Shown in pieces: positions 15,702 through 24,076 of a stretch of DNA of 64,000 nt. The first letter of the stretch is position 1; every line of letters starts with the position of its first letter. This DNA comes from Collinsella sp. (GTDB lineage: Bacteria; Actinomycetota; Coriobacteriia; Coriobacteriales; Coriobacteriaceae): NCBI GenBank assembly GCA_018380195.1, contig JAGZUC010000004.1, positions 33,929 to 97,928 on the forward strand, read 5' to 3'. The notes under the pieces are model-generated. The model saw nothing but the letters and a program-made list of their open reading frames with translations. It did not search any database and was not told the DNA's origin. Made by a program: the position numbers and the translations under genes.

Positions 15702-17527
15702 TCCAGGTTCCTCCCTCCGCGGAACGCGCCAAAGCCAAAGTGGTCGCAACGCAGGCAGCGGCTTGCCTCCTGGCGTGCCTCCTGCTCGGTGAGACCCTGC
15801 TCGACCAGATTCCAATCGTGGATGCGCTCGCCGGCCTCGCGCTCGCCCAGCTCGCAGCGGCCGCACTCGTGCTTGCCCTTAAACTGCACGGTCGGCAGCT
15901 CAACGTCGAGCTTGATCTTGTGGTCAAAGCCCAGGTAGCGGTCGATATTTGCCGAAGCAACGCGGCCGGCGTTGATGGCCCGGATGACGGTGGCGGGACC
16001 GGTCTGGCAGTCACCGCCGCTAAAGAGGCCGTCGAAGTTAGGCACGGCGCCGTCCGAATCGGTGACGACGCAGCCCCACTTGCAGGCGATGCCCATCTCC
16101 TCAAACGGCTTGGAATCGATGTCCTGACCAATGGCAACAAACACGCGCTCGCAGGGAATGACGCGCTCGGGCGTCGCGGCGGCACGCGGGGCCGGGCGCC
16201 CACGACGGGGCTCGCCGATAATCTGCGGCTGCACGCGCAGACCACTCACGCGACCATCTTCGCCCGTCTCAATAGCGAGCGGTGCGGTGAGCTCCAGAAC
16301 CTCGCAGCCCTCGGCCTGGGCGCCGGCAATCTCGGCATCCTGGGCCGTCATGTCGCAGATGCGACGGCGGTAGACGATGCTCACCTTTTCGGCACCGCAG
16401 CGCACGGCAGAGCGCGCCACGTCCATGGCCACGTTGCCGCCGCCGATGACGCACACGCGCTGACCGCTCAGGTCGGGCAGCGCGTCGTCGCCGATGGCGC
16501 GCAGCATCTTGACGGCCGACTCCACGCCGAGCGCCTCTTCGCCCGGAAGGCCGAGCTTCTTATCGCTGTGGGCGCCAATGGCCAGATAAACGGCATCGAA
16601 CTCGTCGCGCAGGCGGGCAAGCCCCTCGCCGTTGACGGAGTGGTCGAGTTCCACGTCGATGCCGGCGCTCAAGATCCAGTCGATCTCGGCCTGCAGGCGC
16701 TCGCGCGGCAGACGGTAGCTGGGAATGCCATAGCGCAGCATGCCGCCCAGGTGGTGGCGCTGCTCAAAGATGGTCACCTTATGGCCCATCACGGCCAGGT
16801 AGTAGGCACAGGAAAGGCCGGCCGGGCCGCCGCCGATCACGGCGATGCGCTTGCCGGTGTTGTCGGCCACGCTGGGCTTGTAATCGTTGAGGTCACTGTG
16901 CTCAACGGCAAAACGCTTAAGGGCGAGGATGTTCATAGGATCGTCGACCATGCCGCGACGGCAGTGCATCTCGCAGGGATGCTCGCACACCAGGCCGCAA
17001 ACGAGCGGCAGCGGATTGTTCTTGCGGATGACCTTGACGGCATCGGCATAGCGGCCGGCCTCGACAAGCGAAATGTACCCGGGAATGTCGACGTGCGCCG
17101 GGCAGCCCGAGACGCACGGAACGCGGGCCTCGCGGTCAAAGCCACAGGAGTGCTCGCGAATGTGGTGCTCAAAATCGTCGTGGAAGCCACGAATGGCCGT
17201 GAGTGCCATGGCGCCAGCTTCGTAGCCGATGGCGCAGTCGCTCGAAAGGTAGATGGTGCGGGCCGTGCGCTCAATCAGGTTGAGCGTGGACTCGTCGGCG
17301 CGGCCCTCGAGCACATCGGCGAGCAAGTCACTCAGTGCGCTCAGGCCCACGCGGCAGGGCGTGCACTTACCGCAGCTCTGGGTGGAGCACAGGTTGACGA
17401 GCGCCGCCGTAAACTCAACGGGGCACGGGGCGAGCGAACTCACCGCCAGACGGCGTCCAAGCGCATCGTGCAGGTCGTCCATGACGGCCTGAGCGTGGCT
17501 GCGTTCCATTACGTGCAGTCGAGCCAT
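15695..17527 (-). CDS. NuoF-type Fe-S domain fused to GltD-like flavoprotein (hydrogenase partner)
   Basis: This 610-residue protein starts with only the C-terminal 4Fe-4S part of NuoF (SCGKCTPCR, Cys52/55/58 plus Cys98), without the FMN domain. A GltD/NfnB-like unit follows: cluster ligands in PCVSGCPAHVDIPG and LVCEHPCEMHC, an FAD fold GGGPAGLSCAYY and an NAD(P) fold GGGNVAMDVARSA. It ends with a Cys-rich segment (CGRCELGE, CLRCDHFG). It probably passes electrons between NAD(P)H and the hydrogenase encoded next; which nucleotide, and whether bifurcation occurs, is unknown. The start ATG follows GAGGGG. Confidence 0.85.
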   Translation of the reverse strand: MARLHVMERSHAQAVMDDLHDALGRRLAVSSLAPCPVEFTAALVNLCSTQSCGKCTPCRVGLSALSDLLADVLEGRADESTLNLIERTARTIYLSSDCAIGYEAGAMALTAIRGFHDDFEHHIREHSCGFDREARVPCVSGCPAHVDIPGYISLVEAGRYADAVKVIRKNNPLPLVCGLVCEHPCEMHCRRGMVDDPMNILALKRFAVEHSDLNDYKPSVADNTGKRIAVIGGGPAGLSCAYYLAVMGHKVTIFEQRHHLGGMLRYGIPSYRLPRERLQAEIDWILSAGIDVELDHSVNGEGLARLRDEFDAVYLAIGAHSDKKLGLPGEEALGVESAVKMLRAIGDDALPDLSGQRVCVIGGGNVAMDVARSAVRCGAEKVSIVYRRRICDMTAQDAEIAGAQAEGCEVLELTAPLAIETGEDGRVSGLRVQPQIIGEPRRGRPAPRAAATPERVIPCERVFVAIGQDIDSKPFEEMGIACKWGCVVTDSDGAVPNFDGLFSGGDCQTGPATVIRAINAGRVASANIDRYLGFDHKIKLDVELPTVQFKGKHECGRCELGEREAGERIHDWNLVEQGLTEQEARQEASRCLRCDHFGFGAFRGGRNLEW

Positions 17528-17591
17528 AAGATCCCCTCTCACATGGCAGCCCGGAGGCGAGGCCGGGCGAAATTGCTACACGCACAACACT

Positions 17592-17612
17592 GACCTAAAA
17601 AGTTGTTAGGTC
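17592..17612. promoter_or_regulatory. Palindrome upstream of the hydrogenase operon
   Basis: GACCTAA and TTAGGTC flank a 7-base AAAGTTG spacer, 65-85 bases before the operon's first start codon. It is a candidate operator. It does not match the Rex consensus. Confidence 0.35.
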
Positions 17613-17712
17613 TCCACGCAGTTCGGCAGGCGGTATAAAATGTCACCCTCAGCGGTGAAAATGAACATTACCGCAGATAAATGCCATATTTGATAAAACG
17701 CGTTACCAAATT

Positions 17713-17752
17713 GCAATGCCCCGCCCACGCAATCACGTGGGCGGGGCATTGC
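17713..17752 (-). terminator. Hairpin terminating the glucosidase/PTS operon
   Basis: Sixteen-base perfect arms (GCAATGCCCCGCCCAC and complement) enclose an 8-base loop, starting ~30 bases after the glucosidase stop. The U-tract is weak on both strands, so it may work as a bidirectional or rho-assisted terminator. Confidence 0.6.
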
Positions 17753-17783
17753 TTCAGGCATGCGGCCAGCGACCCTGTTGCTT

Positions 17784-19166
17784 TTACTTAAGCTCGGGCC
17801 AGTAACCCTTGTTGGCCTCGATCATGTCGTCGAGAACCTCCTTGGCGACCTTCATCGACGGCACGGTCTTGTTGAGCGTAAAGGCCTTGAGCGCCTTCTC
17901 GTACGAACCCTCGATCGTAGCCTCGACAATGAGCTTCTCGGAGTTCAGCTGCTGCATCATGAGGCCCTGCTGGAACAGCGGAATGTTGTCGCGGCTGATG
18001 ACCTCGGGGCCGTTCTTGCCAATGTAGGCAGGCAGCTCGACCATAGCGTCGTAGGGCATGTTGGGGATGGCGCCCTTGTTCTCGCAAATGACCAGGAAGC
18101 GCTGCTTGGTGTCGTTCTTCAGAGCGATAGCCAGATCGGCAATCCAGTCGCCGTGGCTGCCCGCATAGAACGTGCTCTCGTCGATCTCGCCCGTCTTCTC
18201 GTAATGGTCGATACCATCAAAGAGGTTCTTCTCACGCGTCTCCTCAACCTCGTTAGCACGGGTGCGCTCGGGGTTGGAGTGCTCGACGAACTCCTTCTGC
18301 TGCAGGTAGTAGTTCAGATACGTGTTGGGCAGGTACTCCGGGAAGCACTCCATGATCTCGTACTCGCCCTTCCAGACGTAGTACCAGCTGCCCTTGGTGT
18401 GGCGGTTCTGCTCGGGGTGCTCGTCGGTGGCCTCCTCGGGCTTCTTTGCCATGAGCGAGCCCATGCCCTTGAGGTAAGAGTCGGGCAGCAGAATCTCATG
18501 CTCCTTGATGTACTCGCGCAGCTGCGGGAGCACCTCCTCGCCCTTGTGGCGGATCGAGGTGAACCAACCAAAGTGGTTGAGGCCAAAGTAATCGTACTCG
18601 ACATCCTTCTTGTCGATATCGAGCGCGGCGCAAACCACGTCGATGATCGCGATCGGCATGTCGCAGATGTTGATGATGCGAGCGTTGGGACGCAGCACGC
18701 GGCAGCCCTCGGAGACGATGGCGGCAGGGTTGGAGTAGTTGAGAATCCAGTAGTCCTTCTTGGCGTACTTCTCAACGTCATCGATCAGCTCGACCATGGG
18801 GAAGATGGTGCGCATGCCGTAGGCAAGGCCGCCGCAACCGCAAGTCTCCTGACCCACGCAGCCGTGACGCAGCGGAATCTTCTCGTCCTGCTCGCGCATG
18901 GCGTAGCCGCCCACGCGCATCTGGGCAAACACGAAGCTCGCGTCGGTAAAAGCCGTCTTTTTGTCGGTGGTCACCGTGAGCTTGATGTCCAGGCCGAGGT
19001 CCTCGTGCAAAATCCAGTCCACGAGCACGCCGATCTTGCGCTGGCGCTCCTCGTTGATGTCGTACAGACGAATCTCGTCAACGTCGAGCTCGTCCTTGCG
19101 CAGGGCGATGGACTTGACGATGCCGGGGGTAAAGGTGGATCCGCCACCACACAGAGTAATGATCAT
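17784..19166 (-). CDS. GH4 6-phospho-alpha-glucosidase (GlvA/MalH-like)
   Basis: This 460-residue NAD+- and metal-dependent hydrolase belongs to glycoside hydrolase family 4. It has the N-terminal Rossmann start (IITLCGGGSTFTPG) and the CDMPI motif (NICDMPIAIID), which in this family marks 6-phospho-alpha-glucosidases. The metal Cys lies in this motif, and an FGLNHFGW His lies further on. It would cleave phosphorylated maltose-type disaccharides delivered by the PTS permease encoded directly upstream. The start follows AAGGAG placed across the EIICB stop codon (3-base gap), so the two are co-translated. Confidence 0.9.
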   Translation of the reverse strand: MIITLCGGGSTFTPGIVKSIALRKDELDVDEIRLYDINEERQRKIGVLVDWILHEDLGLDIKLTVTTDKKTAFTDASFVFAQMRVGGYAMREQDEKIPLRHGCVGQETCGCGGLAYGMRTIFPMVELIDDVEKYAKKDYWILNYSNPAAIVSEGCRVLRPNARIINICDMPIAIIDVVCAALDIDKKDVEYDYFGLNHFGWFTSIRHKGEEVLPQLREYIKEHEILLPDSYLKGMGSLMAKKPEEATDEHPEQNRHTKGSWYYVWKGEYEIMECFPEYLPNTYLNYYLQQKEFVEHSNPERTRANEVEETREKNLFDGIDHYEKTGEIDESTFYAGSHGDWIADLAIALKNDTKQRFLVICENKGAIPNMPYDAMVELPAYIGKNGPEVISRDNIPLFQQGLMMQQLNSEKLIVEATIEGSYEKALKAFTLNKTVPSMKVAKEVLDDMIEANKGYWPELK

Positions 19167-19169
19167 TGT

Positions 19170-20786
19170 TTACTGCTCCTTCTCAATTGCGTTTTCGACC
19201 TTGTCGCGCATCTCGGCGACCTTCATGCCAAAGATGATCTGGATATTATTGCCGTTGCGGTTGATGCCGCTGTTGGGCACGTGGTTGATGAGGTCCTCAT
19301 TGATGAGGTCCGGGTTCTTAACGTTCACGCGGAGACGCGTAAAGCAGTTCTCGAGCTCCTCGATGTTGTCCTTGCCACCAAGACCTGCAACCAGGTCGGC
19401 AATGCCCGCATCGACGCCCTCTGCGGGAGCCGCGGCAACAGCGCCCTGCTTCACCGCGACAGACGCGGCGGCCTCGCCCTCGGCAACGGACTCGGCGAGC
19501 TCGGACTCCTCCTCGCGACCAGGCGTGTGGAGGTTGAGCTTCTTGATGAGGAAGGTGAAGAGGAAGAAGTACAGAGCGGCGTTGACGACTCCAAGCACCA
19601 GCATAACTGGCCAGTTGGTCTTGTCGACACCGAGGACCAGGTTGGAAACCACGATGTTGATGATGCCGCCTGCAGTCGAAGCGGGCACGGAGAGGACCTT
19701 GAGCAGGACCAGGAAGATGCCGGAAAGAACCGAGTGAACGACAAAGAGCACGGGAGCGGCAAAGACAAAGAGGAAGTCCATGGGCTCGGTGACACAGGAG
19801 AGCACGGCGGTGATGATCAGCGGGATGATAACGGCCTTGGTCTTATCCTTGTTCCCCTTGTAAGCGGTGACGATAAAGGCGAGACCGATACCGATGTAGG
19901 GCCACAGGTTGTTGAAGGTGTAGCTGTTGAAGTAGGTGCTATCGGAGAAGGGCTGGCCCGTCATTGCCATCTCGGCGACACGGATGGGGTAGGCACCGGC
20001 GATAACCTGATCGCCCAGCGTCAGGGTGCCACCCACATCGGAGAACTGGAACGGGGTGTAGATGAGGTGGTGCAGACCGGTGGGAACGAGCAGCTTGTTG
20101 AGCATGCCGTAGATAAAGAGGCCGATGTTGCCCGACTCCTTAATGATGCCGGCAACTGAGGAGATGGCACCCTGAACCGGAGGCCAAACGATGCAGAAGC
20201 CAGCGCCCATGATCCAGGAGATGATGATCATGATCAGGAACGGGAAGCGAACGCCCGAGAACATCGAAAGGGCAATGGGGAACTGCTTATTCGAGTACTT
20301 GTTGAACACGGCACCGGTGATGCAACCGAGAATAATGCCGCCGAACACGCCGGTATCGAGCACCTGAATGCCCATAACGGTGGCCTGGCCGGTTCCGGTA
20401 AGACCGAGCATGCCGCTCGCATCGGCAAGAGAGCCGGTGGCGTTGAGCACGATGTTGTTAGCCTGCAGGAACAGGAAGAACGACATCAGGGCAATCAGCG
20501 AAGCATGGCCCTTGTTCTTCTTTGCCATGGCGCCGGCGATGCCCACGCAGAACAGAATCGAGAGGTTGTTGATGATAAACATCAGCGACTGATAGACAAC
20601 GGCGCCCACAAGCTGGAACGGACCGGAGCCCAGTACGGGGACCAAAGCGCAGATGGTCTTGTTGGTCAGAATGATGCCCACGATGAGCAGGATGCCGGCA
20701 ACCGAGAGATACATCATCGGCTGAACGATCGACTTCGCGAACACCTCCAACGGCGCTTTGAAATTGAACTTCTTTTTTGCGGTCAT
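19170..20786 (-). CDS. PTS EIICB permease, alpha-glucoside type (MalX/GlvC-like)
   Basis: The 538-residue membrane protein phosphorylates sugar as it imports it. The N-terminal EIIC domain has about ten helices with glucose-family motifs (GLHHLIYTPFQF, AAPVLFVVHSVLSG). A linker of ~40 Ala/Glu-rich residues leads to an EIIB domain, where the phospho-Cys lies in ENCFTRLRV. No EIIA domain is attached; the separate EIIA gene at 21.8-22.3 kb supplies it. The ATG follows GGGGAG by seven bases. A ~100-base gap separates it from the antiterminator gene. Confidence 0.9.
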   Translation of the reverse strand: MTAKKKFNFKAPLEVFAKSIVQPMMYLSVAGILLIVGIILTNKTICALVPVLGSGPFQLVGAVVYQSLMFIINNLSILFCVGIAGAMAKKNKGHASLIALMSFFLFLQANNIVLNATGSLADASGMLGLTGTGQATVMGIQVLDTGVFGGIILGCITGAVFNKYSNKQFPIALSMFSGVRFPFLIMIIISWIMGAGFCIVWPPVQGAISSVAGIIKESGNIGLFIYGMLNKLLVPTGLHHLIYTPFQFSDVGGTLTLGDQVIAGAYPIRVAEMAMTGQPFSDSTYFNSYTFNNLWPYIGIGLAFIVTAYKGNKDKTKAVIIPLIITAVLSCVTEPMDFLFVFAAPVLFVVHSVLSGIFLVLLKVLSVPASTAGGIINIVVSNLVLGVDKTNWPVMLVLGVVNAALYFFLFTFLIKKLNLHTPGREEESELAESVAEGEAAASVAVKQGAVAAAPAEGVDAGIADLVAGLGGKDNIEELENCFTRLRVNVKNPDLINEDLINHVPNSGINRNGNNIQIIFGMKVAEMRDKVENAIEKEQ

Positions 20787-20885
20787 AGCGGTACTCCCCT
20801 TCCTTTTCCGCAAATTAAGACAGATGTGCCCTGGACAAGACCGTGAGCCTTGCCTTATATCAATCGATGTGTGGGCACGTTATGC

Positions 20886-21752
20886 CTAGAGACCAGGTTC
20901 TCCAAGCAGGTTAACAATGTGATATGCGAGATAACTCTTCTCAGCATCGGTAACGACAACGTTATAGGTAGACGACAAGTGGGCGGCTATGGCGTCCGCG
21001 CACGAGAATGCGCAGGGATACGCCGTTTCATCGATTCGGAACAGCGCGTCTCCGTTGATTTGCCCTGCCGTAGGATCGAGCGCTCGCTGTGCGAAAAACT
21101 GCAGGTGACGAACGAAACGTTCGTAAGGCAGCGAGGTGTCATCGAGGGTCGTAGCATAGCGCTTGGAAACAATCGCGAGCACGTCGCGAACAAGCTGGAC
21201 CGAAACAATCAAACGATCGGAGCGTTGCGGCATGGTGGCGTTGACGATATGCAGCGTAATGAAACCCTGCTCTTCTTCGCTCATCTGAATGCCCATATAC
21301 TCCTTGATAATCTGCAGCGCACGGCCCGCAAGTGCATACTCCTTGCGATAGAACTGCTGGATCTCGAGCAGCAACGGATTCTCACAGGAGACGCCCTTGC
21401 GCTCGCGTTCCAAAGCAAGGCTGATATGGTCTGCGAGAGCAATGAGAATCTTGTCGTTGATATCAACATTGAGCTCTCGACGAAGCATCTGAACGATTTC
21501 CTCGGAAATCACGAGGTTGACGGTGGGGATGGACTCCAAAAGATGTGCCAAGCGGTCGATCGTACGCGAGTCCTGAGAAGTTCCCTCCTGCAACGCGTAG
21601 GTCTTTTCGACCGACGTCTCATCGATGGCATCGCCGGCATGACGGCCAAAGCAGAGGCCTCGACCGATGACGATGAGCTCGGAGCCATCGTCCGAAGTGA
21701 CCATTGCGACGTTGTTGTTAAAAACTCGCTTGATAACCACGGTACCCACCAC
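20886..21752 (-). CDS. BglG/LicT-family transcriptional antiterminator
   Basis: This 288-residue protein has an RNA-binding CAT domain (VIKRVFNNNVAMV...GRGLCFGRHAGD) and two PRD domains with phosphorylatable histidines (near RLAHLLESI and ITLHIVNA; SYLAYHIVNLL in PRD2). Such proteins bind an RNA hairpin (RAT) and block a terminator when PTS flux is high. It lies inside the PTS operon, which fits control of the same operon. The GTG used is 6 bases after the EIIA stop; a second GTG four codons later (at 21740) is equally possible. Confidence 0.88.
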   Translation of the reverse strand: MVGTVVIKRVFNNNVAMVTSDDGSELIVIGRGLCFGRHAGDAIDETSVEKTYALQEGTSQDSRTIDRLAHLLESIPTVNLVISEEIVQMLRRELNVDINDKILIALADHISLALERERKGVSCENPLLLEIQQFYRKEYALAGRALQIIKEYMGIQMSEEEQGFITLHIVNATMPQRSDRLIVSVQLVRDVLAIVSKRYATTLDDTSLPYERFVRHLQFFAQRALDPTAGQINGDALFRIDETAYPCAFSCADAIAAHLSSTYNVVVTDAEKSYLAYHIVNLLGEPGL

Positions 21753-21758
21753 AAGAAT

Positions 21759-22271
21759 TTACTCGGAAAGCCAGACGACAGGCTCTTTAACAGCAACAGG
21801 GCCGGAAGCATGCTCACGAAGAGTCGAGTTCTCCGAACGCTCACACACGATAACGAAGACCGTGGGATCAAAGCCGGCAGCGCGAACCACGTCGAAATCG
21901 ACCTCGACGAGGGGCTGGCCCGCGTCGACATGGTCACCCTGGGCAACAAGCGCATGGAAGCCCTTGCCCTCAAGCTTAACAGTGTCGATTCCGATGTGCA
22001 GCATCACCTGAGCAGAGCTGTCGTCGGACATGATGCCCAGCGCGTGCTCAGTCGGAAACAGCGCCGCGACGGTGCCGGAAACAGGAGCGCACACCGTTCC
22101 CTCTTGGGGAACCACGGCAACGCCATCACCCACCGCACGGCTGCTAAAAGCGGGGTCATTGGTTTTTTCTAGATTAACAAGCTCGCCGGAAACAGGGGCG
22201 AGGATTTCGAACTCGGAAGTCGCAGTCGCCTGCTTATCCGAGCCACCCATAAGGCGAGAAAAGAAACCCAT
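21759..22271 (-). CDS. crr: PTS glucose-family EIIA component (Crr-like)
   Basis: The 170-residue cytosolic phosphocarrier receives phosphate from HPr and passes it to the EIIB domain. The central block EHALGIMSDDSSAQVMLHIG contains the phosphorylated His within VMLHIGIDTVKLEGKGF, as in Crr/EIIA-Glc. The first Met of the longer frame lacks a good site; the ATG before GFFSRL follows GAAGGGA. It is the first gene of the EIIA-antiterminator-EIICB-GH4 operon and complements the EIICB protein, which has no EIIA domain. Confidence 0.88.
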   Translation of the reverse strand: MGFFSRLMGGSDKQATATSEFEILAPVSGELVNLEKTNDPAFSSRAVGDGVAVVPQEGTVCAPVSGTVAALFPTEHALGIMSDDSSAQVMLHIGIDTVKLEGKGFHALVAQGDHVDAGQPLVEVDFDVVRAAGFDPTVFVIVCERSENSTLREHASGPVAVKEPVVWLSE

Positions 22272-22351
22272 GGTGACATGTCCCTTCATAAATATAGCCC
22301 AACCAAAATCAATCGAATGCGCCCATTGAGACGCACCCGTTCAAAGACTTT

Positions 22352-22384
22352 GGTTAGGCCCATGTCCGAGGGGACTCGGTAACC
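22352..22384 (-). promoter_or_regulatory. Possible antiterminator-binding (RAT-like) hairpin in the PTS leader
   Basis: On the minus strand GGTTA pairs with TAACC and, inside it, CCGAG pairs with CTCGG, giving two stacked stems with an asymmetric bulge. It is ~80 bases before the EIIA start, between a candidate -10 (TACAAT, 22410-22415) and the gene. It resembles RAT sites only loosely, and no strong overlapping terminator was found. Confidence 0.25.
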
Positions 22385-22487
22385 TTCCGCATTTCTTTTT
22401 ACGGGGGTTATTGTAGGCAACAACAAAGCCAGAATAGTCATTATGACCGGTGAGCGGTATTTTTTCTTCGATAAACGGTATTTAAGC

Positions 22488-22690
22488 GGCACTTAGGGAC
22501 GTTCCTTTTCTGCCGGCACTCGGGAACACTCCTCACTCTGGTGCATTGGGGACAGGTTACTTTGCACCAATCATGAGTTGCGGTGAAATAGGGACTGCAA
22601 AGCCGCTCAAAAGGCCAAAACAGTCCGTATTCCACCGCAACTTCAAGACGTTGATGCAGATTAACCTGGCCCCATTGCACCAATTTCGTA
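22488..22690. repeat. Nested cluster of dispersed repeats (families C, G and A)
   Basis: Three repeat types are packed together. A degenerate family C unit (GGCACTTAGGGACGTTCC) is at 22488-22528. Family G arms (TTGGGGACAGGTTACTTTGC and its complement) lie at ~22545-22570 and ~22653-22682. They enclose family A copy 2 (arms 22577-22597 and 22621-22641). The remaining bases from 22272 hold only the PTS leader signals. Family A inside the arms of G suggests insertion of one repeat into another. Confidence 0.7.
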
Positions 22691-22694
22691 TGCG

Positions 22695-23456
22695 CTAGAT
22701 AAAGAGCTCGCATTCCTTCCGCACGACGCAAACCTTGCTCAGCATCTGGGAAACAGCGGATAGCTTGTTGGGATCAAGCTTGCGAGCGCCTCGCGGACAT
22801 ACGGCGATGCAGCGCATGCAGGAGATGCACGCCTCGCCAGCTGCTCGCTTGGGGTCGCCCTTGTCGATAGCACAAACGGGGCACGCCGCGGCGCATGCAC
22901 CGCAGGAGACGCAATCCCCTGTTGCCTCGGGTGCCATGCGGCGACCTCCAGCTTGTTTATAAGGACGATTGCCGGGGATAGAGGGCTCGGACGCATCCTC
23001 AGCCAACAGCTTTTGCTGAATTTGCTGCGCAAACTCTGCGAGCTGCGCCGCATCCTGCGCATCCGGTCGCCCAGCAGCAAACTGACGAGCAACGGAATGT
23101 TCTGCAATGGCTGCAACTGCCGCGATCACCCGGAATCCCGCATACTTCGCAACGTCCTCCAGCTCTACGAGCGTGTCCTCAAACGCGCGGTTTCCGTATA
23201 CACAAACCAAAACAGCCCGAGCCCCGTTGCCGCGCACCATGCCCAACCGGTCAGCCACCACAGCCGGGATTCTACCGGCATACGCCGGCACAGAGATTAC
23301 GGCCACGTCGTCCTCAGTCATCGAGACAGCGTTGAAATCCAACCCGCTATCGGTCAGATCGACGGTAACGGTATTCTTGCCCAGTGCTCCGGCCACAAGG
23401 CCTGACACCTTCTGCGTTCCACCCGTCGGACTAAACACAATTTCGAATACGCTCAT
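22695..23456 (-). CDS. EFR1-family protein: flavodoxin-like domain plus 2[4Fe-4S] ferredoxin
   Basis: This 253-residue protein begins MSVFEIVFSPTGGTQKV, a flavodoxin-type FMN loop (SPTGGT). It ends with two ferredoxin motifs, CVSCGACAAACPVCAID and CISCMRCIAVCPRGARK. This layout defines EFR1-type ferredoxins of anaerobes, thought to pass electrons between flavin and Fe-S partners; physiological partners are unknown. Helical residues ~135-180 link the halves. The ATG follows GGGGAGGG. Copy 2 of repeat J lies ~136 bp upstream. The gene ends a few bases from the family G repeat, with no obvious terminator. Confidence 0.85.
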   Translation of the reverse strand: MSVFEIVFSPTGGTQKVSGLVAGALGKNTVTVDLTDSGLDFNAVSMTEDDVAVISVPAYAGRIPAVVADRLGMVRGNGARAVLVCVYGNRAFEDTLVELEDVAKYAGFRVIAAVAAIAEHSVARQFAAGRPDAQDAAQLAEFAQQIQQKLLAEDASEPSIPGNRPYKQAGGRRMAPEATGDCVSCGACAAACPVCAIDKGDPKRAAGEACISCMRCIAVCPRGARKLDPNKLSAVSQMLSKVCVVRKECELFI

Positions 23457-23591
23457 CGAGGCACCCTCCCCTACGCCTGGCAACGCGTCAAGCCGCTTTC
23501 ACATCCAGCCAGAGTATACGGCACGTGGGGTCCCCGTTTTGATGCACCAAGCACCCCAATGCACCCACCCTACACTGTCTGCCTCTTCGTT

Positions 23592-23901
23592 TTGTATAAA
23601 TTACGGTACAGATTGTATATATTTACGGGATACCGCTGTGTTCTCCTGAGGTACCCCATCCTGGCCCGTGCAAAAAACGGAGTATTCTGCAACGTAACCA
23701 CGCCAGCACCGCCGCGGGTGGGCAAAACTGTAGGGCACCGTATCATTCTAAGTCCCGACATGGCGAGAATGACGCGCCCCTGCTCCGGAAAACGGTGAAA
23801 TCTGACTCAGAACGCTCGCCAGGGATATCCGAAGGCCACCGTTGGCGACGTCGAATCATATGCAGACAACTCGAACTGCAGAATACTCCAAAAAATGCAC
23901 G
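23592..23901. repeat. ~310-bp repeated element J, copy 2
   Basis: It aligns end to end with copy 1: TTGTATAAAT at the start, GTACCCCA, CGTGCAAAAAACGGAGTATT at the same offset (75 bases), and the inverted core GAATACTCCAAAAAATGCAC at the end. The interior differs. With the helicase terminator it accounts for most of the gene-free 23457-24076 stretch. Short frames crossing it share only the repeat-encoded residues RAKNGVF and are not credible genes. Confidence 0.75.
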
Positions 23902-24003
23902 GCGCACCCCATGGGACCCATTGCCGCATGGCAGGAAACAGGTCCACGGCATCCTCTAGATGCATTCCCGAGGAAATCACATTTGAACTAGCGATCGGAT
24001 ACG

Positions 24004-24045
24004 ACAAACAGAAAGGGCCCCGAACGTAGCTGCTCGGGGCCCTTG
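24004..24045 (-). terminator. Terminator of the DEAD-box helicase gene
   Basis: Read on the minus strand, AAGGGCCCCGA pairs perfectly with TCGGGGCCCTT around a 10-base loop and is followed by TCTGTTTGT. Confidence 0.85.
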
Positions 24046-24076
24046 GTTCGCCTCGCCCTAGCGGGCGATGCGTATG

